Source: Ciona savignyi
Taxonomy: Eukaryota; Chordata; Ascidiacea; Phlebobranchia; Cionidae
DNA length: 64,000 bases
Assembly: GCA_000149265.1 (NCBI GenBank)
Contig: CH003051.1
Span: 20,899 to 84,898 of the forward strand
Direction of reading: 5' to 3'
Shown: positions 12,682 to 24,000 of the stretch, one piece after another
Position numbering within the stretch: position 1 is the stretch's first letter
Layout of the letters: the number at the start of each line of letters is the position of its first letter
Made by a program: the position numbers and the translations under genes
Notes under the pieces: generated by a model
Told to the model about the DNA's origin: nothing
Databases searched by the model: none
The model's input: the letters and a program-made list of their open reading frames with translations, nothing else

Positions 12682-13736
12682 AATGATGGATTTCCGTCAC
12701 ACGTATCTAAGTAAAACGCAACCACAAGAACGAGTCAGTTATATTCCCGATCCAGAATATACCATGCGAGTGCGCAATCATGGCGCACATTCTGACACAA
12801 CTTGTGATTTCAGTTCAGCTTATCTTACTTGCTTTATGCGGTTCTAACTAGTCGCGTGGGTACACAATTGCCTTCTCAATTGAACCAATTTAAATCTTCT
12901 TTAGTCCAAAATAATATCTAACAAGTTTCACCTGCACTTAACCGCCAATTACCCGGCGATATGTAAACATGTCGCACCCACCATCTGTCTAATATGACCT
13001 GAACCCACTGAGACAATAACTTCAAAGCCACCCTTCCAAGAAATGTAAGTTTAATAAATCCTTAATTAATTCTGGCTCGAAACTTAACCTTGTTATAAGA
13101 GGCACAGTATGTACATCAGCGCCAGGCATACAGAACAAAAGGTATTAAGATTATTTTCCTAAGTGCGATTGCTTATTTCATTAAAATAATTCGATTCCAC
13201 CCTCGGTGGACATGTTGCAAGCCTGTAGTTAACACTCATCAATTATTCATGCACATTAAGCATCAGTGTGGACCTGTTTAACCTTTGAGAAAAACAAATC
13301 CTATCCTACCCGCATTAGGGAACACGTCGAGTATAATTCTTAAGGGTCGTCTGTGAAATTGAAGCAGTTGTGTCTTGGGAGAACGCCACCACCAAATATT
13401 ATTCTTGTTATTCTGCTAACAAATATAGAATATCGATTATATACCTCTCTAAAGATGGAAAATGTACGGTCGTGTAGCCGAATGGTTATAAATAATTGTA
13501 AACAAAAACATACTTAGTGACGAGTCTATCACGAATTAAAAATGAGTTTAATAAATAATATAATAAGAAAGATGTAATGGTAACAAACTTAGGGGGATTC
13601 AAAAAGATTATTAATTACTCTTGGTATTTATGGTAATTAACATAAGTAAATAATAATTAACAAAACGATTGATTGTAATGTGCTCACGTCGGATTGCTTG
13701 CGCAATTCTACAGCGTTCACTTTTTTTTTTTTTTTT

Positions 13737-13838
13737 TACGGACTTGGTTTCGTACCCATATTGAGCATGTCCCCAATACCGTTTTATTATTTAATTTGAT
13801 ATATGTATTGGTCATAACCATTCGGCCACACGACCGTA
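13737..13838 (-). mobile_element. SINE-2, antisense copy
   Basis: The reverse complement reads acggtcgtgtggccgaatgg followed by tatgaccaatacatata and the acggtattgggg segment. It is 5' complete and 3' truncated. Confidence 0.55.
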
Positions 13839-13885
13839 CGCATTCACTTAATTTTTGTCGTTATTATAAAAATGTAAAGGAGCCG

Positions 13886-13980
13886 AAACGGTCTAGTGGC
13901 CGAATGGTTAGCGCGACTGGTTTATTTACAGCCTGTATTATATTACAAAACGTTCTGAGACAAGCCCATCTCTTATTTGA
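13886..13980 (+). mobile_element. SINE-2 fragment
   Basis: Begins acggtctagtggccgaatgg, then ttagcgcgactggtttattt. Only the head is well preserved. Confidence 0.5.
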
Positions 13981-15039
13981 GAAATGAAGTATGACATCAC
14001 GTTATAAAAAGGTAGATAGATCATTGGTCCATGTAGCCTATCGACAAAAGCACGAAAACAAAGGTGTCACCTCCTGTTTAATTTCCACGTTTACACGTTT
14101 GAACCAAATCTTTTATGCTCGGCGGACGTATTTTATAACTTTATTTACGTCACAGAACCGCTTGATGTGAGGTCATAAACACGACGATGAAAGACGCGCC
14201 ATAAAGACTGACGTCATTCGCGGATTATGAAGATAATTCCTCAATGACCTGTGACGTCACAAGTACCCATTGTTTGAATATTTAAAACATAGACGCGAAG
14301 ACGGCTTAAAAATACTGGAATAATACTTCACAATCAGTTCATTGTAAAATATTTGCCAAACCGCGGAATGTTGGTATTTCTTTTATACGTCATCAAATGC
14401 ATTGTTGCAAGACGCGACTCTGACAAACCAAACCCGATTTGGTGGGAAATCCAACTCAAATCGAGAACTTTGGCGACAAATTTTATTTTAGTTTCAATCC
14501 AACCCTTAAAGTTATTTTGTCATCACGGTTTGGGTAAAACGCTGGTGTTGGAGTTAATGATAACGAACCAATATCAAAATTGCCTTTGACTGTTGGCTGA
14601 AACGTTCATTATGGACTTATCAAGGACAACTGTCTGTCTTATCGTCGGGTTTCTTGGAAGAGGTCAAGATAGCTTAGTTCAGTTTATTTGGCTTTCGCTT
14701 TTTAAAAGTACTAATTAAAATAACATTCACTTGTAATATAGCAATATACTAGCGGGAAATTCGGCAAAACAATAATATTGATTATTTTTTTGCTATTTCT
14801 TTATCACTACCATAAATTACTATGTAATTATATATATATATATAGTATTCTATATAGTAAGTATTCTATGGTGGCATCAGAAGTAAATAACGAAGTTTCG
14901 GTGCCTTTTTCCCTCCTGTTTTGTTTAACTTTTGTAGTGTACTCTTAAAATCGACGTCAACCTGACCAAATAACAAAACCATTATACGTAGTGTGGATAA
15001 ATAGATATTTTTTTTATATAAAACGAAGGTGATTGATAG

Positions 15040-15125
15040 TCGTATGGCCTAATGGTTAGCGCGACATAAATTTATGTAAAACATAACAAAACGGGTTTCA
15101 GAACCAGATAATAACCCAACAAAAT
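15040..15125 (+). mobile_element. SINE-2 fragment
   Basis: Contains tagtcgtatggcctaatggt, ttagcgcgac, and a degenerate box B region gggtttcagaaccag. Confidence 0.5.
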
Positions 15126-16323
15126 AAGACAAAAGTGTACCTTTATTAAATAAAAGAAAAGTACAGTATTTAAATCGTCATATTACCAAATAGTTAAGAG
15201 ATAAAGACACAAAAGATAAAATAGGTCATATTTATTATCGTGGAATCTAAACTCAATCCAATAAAATAACGCAAAGGTGTATGTTTCTTCATTATATAAA
15301 AGATGCATTTAAATCGTTGTATGAACGAAAATAAACGCGATACATTTATATACAGAATTTAAAATTGGACCTATAAGCTTGATAATTGTGGTATCCAAAA
15401 TAAACCCAATAGCATAAGACAAAGGGGTTTGTTATCCATTGATAGAGAATAGAGTTTTGGTTGTAAAGCAGTCAATCAAGCGATTTAATCTAAATTATAT
15501 CTTGCATTTAAACAGTGTTATGTAGTTTAGTTGTTTTTCGCGCCGGTTTTATGTTTATAACGTATGTTTATTTATACGCCTGACGCATATATACATCATA
15601 AACAATGCATTGTGATCACATTAACCACAGACAAACACTACATTGTGAATTTTAAACATTTAGGGAATGAATGTATCAACTGTGGTTAACCACGCCGGGA
15701 TATTATCATTTGGTTTATAATGTAAGTTTGTCCAAAACAATTACATCACCAATATCTGAATACAAATCTAATTTAAAAAATGATGTTTCGATATGACGAC
15801 AGCCTTTGTAGTTCGTTTACCAGTTTGAATAAAATTATGAAAGCTGTGAAATAAATTACCGTTTTGTTTCAAAATAGCTCTATTAAACCTTATCGGTAAA
15901 GTATTACAAGGAGACTAAAAGCATAGTTACATATTGATTAGGGACATTGTGTCGTAACAATACACCAATGGACGGTTCATTTCATTTCTTAGAATTTGTA
16001 TTTTCATGAGTTCGCAGTATCCTAAATTTTTCCTTTGACAGAATATGTATATATCCCTATTTTAACTGCTTGTGTAAATACTGTATATGTTTTTACTGTT
16101 GATATGTACTAGTCTTAAAGAACTAAAGCTTTAAATCCATGTTTATTCCAATGTTTGTGTTTAAATAAACGATTCGGAGAATTGTGACGTCACAAATAAA
16201 CCAAAAAGCAGGAGGCATTGCTGGAAATGTAATGTTTGACCAGCAACTGAACCGCAGATACATTTACAATTGTTAAATCGTGCTATTATAGTGGCGCCAT
16301 AATACACAACATTGTAAGGGCAC

Positions 16324-16515
16324 ACTAAAAGAAGGGAAGGAGGGAAACTGCTCACTAAAACTATGGAAACCGATTCTAACCCTGCCCTAAACACTAATCT
16401 TAACCACATAACTAACCCTAACTCCAACCCCATGTTTGAAAAACTCTAATGCCCTAATCTTTATTTTAGTGTACAGTTTACCTATCTTCCGCCTTCCCAC
16501 TTTCCCTCCTTTTGG
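16324..16515 (+). mobile_element. MITE of the ACTAAAAG family
   Basis: About 192 bp with inverted ends (actaaaagaagggaagg and ccctccttttggt). The purine-rich left arm gggaaggagggaaactg is mirrored by the right arm. The interior (taaccctaactccaacccc) is shared with copies at 35452, 43568 and 4685. No clear target duplication. Confidence 0.7.
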
Positions 16516-16909
16516 TTCCGATCGTTGTAGTTTATATTTACAACACTTCAGATACGAATGACCAAAAATTCTAGAATTAGTTTTGAAAACTTTAAATCAA
16601 TCAGTAATCAGATTTTAACCAATTTTGTTTAATCGCTTTAGCTTTCGCATTATGGATAGAAAGAGTTGTGTTTTTACATGGTAGTTGGTACGTATCAGTT
16701 ATTTGCGCTAAGTGATACAACTACAGAGCTGTTGTTTTAAACCAGTACAAAGACCGTTTAACTGGAATAAGACTTGCTTGAAACCTCGATTGGCTTTTAT
16801 CATGCTTTACTTTGAATCTTTAAAAGTTTTGTCACTGGACCGTTTTGTTCTGTAAAAATCAGTGTATATATCGGTCCCGTTAACCAGATGGCCAAACAAT
16901 TGTTTTAAC

Positions 16910-17010
16910 TGAGCTCATTTTCGAACCCATTAAACTTTCGTCACTAAGACCGTTTTGTTTAGAAGTCTGTATATGTATCGGTCGCGTTAATGATTTGGCC
17001 ACACGACCGT
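16910..17010 (-). mobile_element. SINE-2, antisense copy
   Basis: The reverse complement begins acggtcgtgtggccaaatca, continues through cgcgaccgatacatatacag and includes the box B region gggttcgaaaatgag. Confidence 0.55.
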
Positions 17011-17324
17011 AACCAGCAAAGTAGATGTGCAACAGCGCCACCTTGCAGCAAATAATATAACCTTTAATGCGTTGTATGTGAGACAAGAGTGTCATTATCA
17101 TAAAAGATAAATTATCAGAAACGGTTTTAAAATCTACATCGCATTTAACAGACTGCGATATCCCCGTTCACTCAAACTGGCCACGACGTAATCTACAAGA
17201 ATTAGAACCATCCACCCTGGGTTTCTTTACTCACGCATATAAATGTGTATCCTGACCATTTATATAACTCAAACGTGATCGGAGTAAAATAGGATATTTA
17301 TGTTTCATCTACGTGACCCGAATG

Positions 17325-17606
17325 GTTAGTCAGGCGGTTTAGTGCGACGCCTTGCAACCGAATGGTTTCCGAAAAGGTTAACTGGTCGCTAGCTAATCGG
17401 TTGTGTCCTTGGGCAATGCACTTAACGGACATTGCCCGAACCAATGGGTTCTACTAAATTAAAGGAACGTGTCTATCATACACAACACACTGAAATAGCT
17501 CCGGTAACCCGACGATGGGCGCGAGGTGATCTGACGATTGCCCGTGTGTTAATAACCCCCTTGGTTTTCCCATTCACGGGGATAAACATGAATATCCTAT
17601 CCTATC
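17325..17606 (+). mobile_element. SINE-1, near full length
   Basis: TRNA-like head (caggcggtttagtgcgacgc), the gctagctaatcggttgtgtc block, body and tail tgaatatcctatcctat are all present. It joins directly to an inverted variant copy starting at 17607. Confidence 0.8.
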
Positions 17607-17745
17607 GTCAGATTACCTTGCGTTTACGTCCGAGAAATTTCTTAAACAGGCAACCGTTTCTTCGCTCTTACGTTGGCTTCGGAGCCTTTGCAGTGTGTTG
17701 TATATGACTGAGAAGATTCTCTTCAAAACCCATGAATCCACTGAG
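17607..17745 (-). mobile_element. SINE-1 variant, antisense, with an extra block
   Basis: After cgtcagattacc the copy carries a block (ttgcgtttacgtccgagaaa) not present in the standard SINE, then resumes with cagtgtgttgtatatgactg. The same block occurs at 19727-19770, so this is a subfamily rather than one accident. Confidence 0.6.
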
Positions 17746-18055
17746 TTTAATCGATGTCGACCAAAGGGCTTTCCCGATGACACGGTCGTTCAGACTCAAT
17801 GGCTGGTTTCGATATAACAACCTTTCGGCGACCTGAAGATCGCAAACGCATCAAATGTGTGAGTGAGCCTGCCTTTGACACATCTTTGACATACAACCTT
17901 ATTGGTCATCGAAATTTCAATATAACTTTAACAAAGCGACTGTAGGCACGAGATGTATTAAATTAAGTATACAGGGCCTGGTTAAGAGGCTAGAAATGGA
18001 CACAATAAGTTTTACTTCAACTGTACATTTCACAAGAATTAAAAATCACGAAAAT

Positions 18056-21000
18056 TTATTTCTTCTTTTTTCCTTTTCCTCCTTTGCCCCCGCCCTTTTT
18101 CGCTTTGGATTTCAAGGCTTTCCTGACTTTGTAAGCTCGAAAGAAAGCCTGGATGGTGATAGCGGCCTGTATGGTTGGATTGTTTGGTTAAAACGTTTAA
18201 TAGTGGATTATTTGTACGGCAAGTTCCACTAACCCCCATGCCCTCACCCCACACCACACATAAGCGAATATACCACAGCACTAATTCTCCACCCCCCCCC
18301 CCCACATAACCCATCACCCCTTAACGCAAACCCCTTTCCTTAACCCTTATTTCACATATCTTTACCAGCACAACCACCCCTACATAACCACACCACTAGN
18401 NNNNNNNNNNNNNNNNNNNNNNNNNNNNNNNNNNNNNNNNNNNNNNNNNNNNNNNNNNNNNNNNNNNNNNNNNNNNNNNNNNNNNNNNNNNNNNNNNNNG
18501 CTGCAGGTGCGAAACTGGTCACTAGCTAGTGGGTTGTGTCCATGGGCAAGGCACTTTACGGACATTGCCTGAACCCAGCGGATTAATGGATTTTACCAAA
18601 TTAAAGAAACGTGTCTATCATATACAACACACTGCAATAACTCTGGTAACCCGACGGTGGGCGCGAGGTGGTCTGACAATTGCCTGTGTGTTAACCCCCT
18701 TGGTTTTCCCATTCACTGGGATAAACATGAATATCCCTATATCACCCACCTTCATCATGAGCGCAAGTTCCAACTCCTTGGCTTCCTTGATCTCCCGAGC
18801 AATCCTTCTCTCCTCCATGATCTTGTCGTATTCCTCCTGGAGGACACTGAACTTCTCCTCCAGCTCACTATACAAGAGGAGGTATCAGGTGGGTTGATGC
18901 ATGGGGTCATCTTATATTCGGTATTGTAATCAGGTTAATGTGCCAATATGCCGTGTAAGCAAGTCCATTTTGGTCAAGTCGAGTCATTTGAATTTTGGTC
19001 GAGTCAAGTCAATTCAAGTCATTTAAATTTTGGTCGAGTCAAGTCATTTGAATTTTGGTCGAGTCAAATCTTAGTAAAACTCAAGTAATTATAACAATAC
19101 TTATTTCTACAGTTATACCACTTACATTCAAGAACTTTAAGTGGTTTTCATAATTTAAATCCAAACCAAACACAAGTTAATAGTGAAAACACAAGTTAAT
19201 AATGAAAGACACTTTTACTAACCACAGTTGATTAACAAGATTGAAACGAGAACGTTAGTAGGCAATTTACAGTTTAATATTAAAATATCGTTTTGCTCTT
19301 TCGTGGTTCAAATGATCAAAAACATTGCAGATATGTCTTCTTTACCACCTCTATTTAAAAATGTTTCAAAAAAATTATTTAATTTAAGTTGGTCAATGGA
19401 TCAAAAAAACTAAAAATAGGAACAAAAAAAGGATAGACAATATAAAACCACAGAATAAAATCTCCATGATAGAAACCTAGCAGAACACTCACCTGAGTTG
19501 TTTCTTCTCCTGAGTATAAACTGCATCAATCTGTTCGTATTCGTCCTGTTTCTCTCCCATGTCTTGGTCGTACTTGATGATCCAGTTCTCAACCTGGTGA
19601 GGTTGGTTGTAAACTTGGTGTTTAATAGGTTGTGTCTGTTGTTAGGGTAGAATGTTTTGTTTATTTATAACAAAAGGAAAGCGCAAGAAGCATAAACACG
19701 GGCAATCGTCAGATTACCTTGCGTTTACGTCCAAGGGAATTCTTACACAAGAAACCGTTGGATTACTTTGCACCCACTTTGGACTATAGGATCCTTTGCA
19801 GTGTGTTGAGTTTGATTGAGAAGTTTCTTTAATTTGGCATAACCCATTAAGGTACTGGGTTCAGGCAAGTCCTAGCATACGACCAGTGTCTAATCTCCAA
19901 CCCTTCAGCTGAAGGCGACGCAATAATACATCACGCTTATAAGTTGTTAATTGTGTTCGTTGTTGCTGTTTTGTAATATACCCAATTGTTTCGTAACAAT
20001 AAATGCATTAAGACATACCACTTAACCTATCGTAACCTATAAATATAAAGCAATAAAAATCTTAAGGTTTTCATTCACTTTTATTATACTACAATCACCT
20101 AAATAGTTTTTTCTGTGTAAGTCAGGGTTTGCCATACACTAATTTCAACGGTGGGGATACTGATCTAACAATTTTGTCACCAGGCAAAAAATGTTCATAA
20201 AACTGCAAGAATCGTACAACACAAGATAACACAGTTTAGACAATGAGTTGATTTTTGTTTGATTAAAGATTAAGCTTTGTGGTCATGTGTATTTGATTAT
20301 CATATTCCTTATTGTTGTCAGGGTAAATTTTAGCGATCAGATGTTAAAATTAAGGAAGAAGATCAATTGAAGTCTGCTCGAATTTTTATCAGATGCGGGA
20401 AATACCAAGAAAGGATAGGATATTCATGTTTATTCCCGTGAATGGGAAAACCAAGGAGGTTAACACACGGGCAATCGTCAGATCACCTCGCACCCACCGT
20501 CGGGTTACCGGAGCTATTGCAGTGTGTTGTATATGATAGACACGTTCCTTCAATTTAGTAGAACCCACTAATCCGCTGCGTTCAGACATTTTTTGTTAAG
20601 TGCCTTGCCCAAGGACACAACCGACTAGCTAGCGACCAGTTTCGTACCTGCAACCTTTCGACTGAAAGGCGATGCACTTAACCGCTAGACCAACCGGCCG
20701 GACAAAACGATGGAAATAACCACTAAAACACCAAACTGCTTTGGCAAACAAACCATAAAGTTCTACCACAGTTAACGCCTGTTTGACTACATGACATCAA
20801 ACTACTTTTGTAATAATTGTGAATTACTCAAGAAAGAATTACTCCAGGAAGAATCGGGTAATCTGATGATTTCCTTGTGTGTTAACGCTTCTTGCGCTTT
20901 TCTATTCTTAGAAAATATTCCATCAACAGACACAACCTAATAAGTAACAAGTTTACGAGGAAGATTAAAATGATTCAACAAAGATCAAACCTCGGTTTCA

Positions 21001-24000
21001 ATCTTAAACTTCCTCTTCCTCAGATGTTGTTCTGTCTCTCTGTCCTCCGCCACCATTCGGCTCAACTGATCCCGGATCTGGTCCGCTTCCGTAGATAATT
21101 TTGATTGTTTCCCTTCACTCCCTCTAGTGTCCGCCGCCTGGGGTCGATGGCTTGTTTATTTGTTTGTTAATCTAAGCCCAACGGTTGTAGCAGTGGTTTT
21201 CAACCAGGGTACCGCGGAACTTTAGGGTTCCGCCAATACAGTCCAGGGGTTCCGCAACTTTTAATTTTGAATGAATAAACATTAAATTTAAATGCTTTTT
21301 GTACATAAGACAATCAAATTATTGCACAGGGGTTCTTCAACTCAGTAGAATGTTTCCATGGGGTTCCAGTGCAGCAAAAATTTTAAGAAATCACTGGGTT
21401 GTAAGATTGAAACCTGTCGCTATCTCATTAGTCGACGTTGTGTTCGCAGTTTTTGTTTTGTTGCATTAATTCTGTAATTGATTAAGTTTGACTTCCTTTA
21501 GTGTCCGCCGCCTGGGGTCGATTTTCCGGTTATTTATTTTTTAATCTAAGCCCAACGGTTGTAGGATCGAAACCGGTCGCTAGCTGGTTAGTCGACTTTG
21601 TGTTTGCAATTTTTTGTTTTGTTACATTATCGCCTGGAGTCGATGGTTTGGGTATTTAAGCTGTCTGTTTAAGCTGTCTGTTCAGCCACAAGATAGTATA
21701 GTGTGTATTTAGAACTCCTATTGGACATTACCTGAACCCAGTGTATTAATAGGTTTTTTGGGTATTTTTTAATCTAAGCCCAATAGTTGTAGGATCAAAA
21801 CCGGTTGATAGCTGTTTAGTTGACGCTGTGTTTGCAGTTTTTGTTTTGTTACATTAATTTTATAGTTGATTAAGTTTGTTTGAAACCTATTGCTAGCCGG
21901 TTGTGTCCTTAGAACTCTTAGCAGACACCGCCTGAACCCAGTGTATTAATGGGTTCCACTAACTTGAAGTAATATTTGAATTGATCATAACACAACCCTC
22001 TAGCAAGAGGCTGATTTTCATTTCACAACTTTTAACTTAGATCCTAGTTTACTCAATATAGTAGAACCCACCCAAATAACCCAACAATAGCTGCAACAAA
22101 ATCTATAATAACGAACACTCTTTTTATTTTAATGTTCAAGAGAAAATGCATATCCTATCCTATGCTATACAGCAATTCATAGACATGATGATACAATGGA
22201 AATCAAAGGCGATAATTGAATAGCATTATGTCCATAATGCATTGGAAATATCTGCCAAGGAGTTTTGTCCAACCATCTATGCAACAACATAGACACTTAT
22301 GACATCACACCTGTTGTTTGTCTGCCTCGGTCTTTGTTCTTCTTATATGTTCCTCTGAGAATTGTTCGATCTGATGAAGATCGTTCTTCAATCTTCGAAT
22401 GTTTTCGTTCCGTTTGCTCATTTCCTGCTCCTTGTCCTGGGGTCACATGGGGGTCAGGGGGGTCAAATGTGGGTTACAAGGGTCATGTGGTCACTGGGTC
22501 ACTGGGGTCAAATCGGGTTATAAGGGTTATGTGGTGTCACGAGGTAACATGGGGTCATTGGGGTCAAATGTGGTGTCATGGGGTAAAATGTGGTTACAGG
22601 GGTTATGTGGTGTCATAAGGTAACATAGGGTCATTGGGGTAAAACGTGGTGTCATGGGGTCAAATATATTTACAGGGGTCATAGGGTCAGAATCATTTTT
22701 TTAGATGATTGACACATGGTGTTATTTAACAATTAGCTTTAATGTTAACTGCATAGTGTAGAGGTTCTGGTTTGTGGCTAAAAATATATAAAAGCAGGGT
22801 TCAATACTCAATCTGACGATCTTACTGACTGAGCTGACAAATCAACAGAAATAAAGAGACGAAATCAAGATAAAGATTGGGACTTACATCGATAGCTGTG
22901 TCAAGTTGTGCTTGTAACTTGTCGATGACTGTCGTGTTGTTCTTTTCTCGTTCTGTCACTTGGTGGAGATAACGAGTTCGGTCGATCTCCTCGGCAGGAG
23001 ACGTCAGGAGTTTCTCGAGCAAAATTCCACGCAGCTCTGTGGATTCAACACTAGGTGTCTCATGTGTATGGTAGAGTCGTGGAGGTATGTGGATGATCAG
23101 ACTATTTAGACGACTTATTAGATACTACTGGGTTTGGAGTGATGCAAAAGGCTTGCTCAGGTGCACAGTAATACACCTCGTGCCCACAGTCGAGTACAGT
23201 AATACACCTCATGCCCTTAGTCGAGCACGGTAATACATCTCATGACCACAGTGTAGCACAGTAATACACTTCATACCCACAGTCGGGCACAGTGATACAC
23301 CTCATGCTCAGAGTAGAGCACAATAATACACCTCATGCCCACGGTCGAGCACAGTAATACACCTCATGCTCATAATTGAGATGCTGGTGTCATTACAGTG
23401 TGTGGATGATCATACATGACTTTCCATTTAGACGACTCATTAAATACCACTGGGTTGGAGAAATGTAAAGTGGCTTGCTGTGGTGCACAGTAATATACCT
23501 CATACCCACAGTAGAGCACAGTAATACACCTCATGTTCACAGTGGAGCACATTAATACATCTCATGCCCACAGTCGAGCCCAGTAATACACCTCATGCAC
23601 ACAGTCGAGCACAGTAATATACCTTATACCAGTGGTTCCCAAACTGGGCGCCGCGGCGCCCTGGGGAGCCGCGAGACTTTGCCAGGGGCGCCGCGAAAGC
23701 ATGCGAAAGGTGCTCCATTTATTGTTTTTCTTACAAAAAAACAGTACATGTGTATTACACCAGTAAAACGTTAATTGGAGATGTTTGAGTCTGATGTGCA
23801 GCCCCACACACTGACATACAGTATTCGTTTTACTTGTTAAAATCCATTGTTCGGTGTTATCTGCCACTATTTGCTGACTAACAGGGCATTGTTTTCGAAT
23901 AATGGTTTGTCAAATAACTGCTTTGCATTTATTTCGTCACTTTAGTAGTTTAGTGAATAGTTTTAAAGAATTTGAATGGTTATCCAAATGCATGCTATAG

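Larger units (their letters stand above)
10980..17310. other. Gene-poor stretch rich in short repeats
   Basis: No gene that I can support. It holds SINE-1 and SINE-2 fragments listed separately, one MITE at 16324-16515, and many CRE-like octamers (for example at 14208, 14252 and 16182). The 78-codon ORF at 14353-14589 has no homology or splice support. Confidence 0.4.

Noticed and set aside
18529..18897. 122-codon plus-strand ORF, and similar ORFs at 17432, 20389, 54440, 57380, 57883 and 61657
   Set aside because: All are translations of SINE-1 copies, recognisable by the repeated VYHIQHTAIAPVTRRWARGD reading.
23562..23867. 101-codon antisense ORF over the hAT-type MITE
   Set aside because: It spans the MITE terminus and satellite units and shows no transposase motif.
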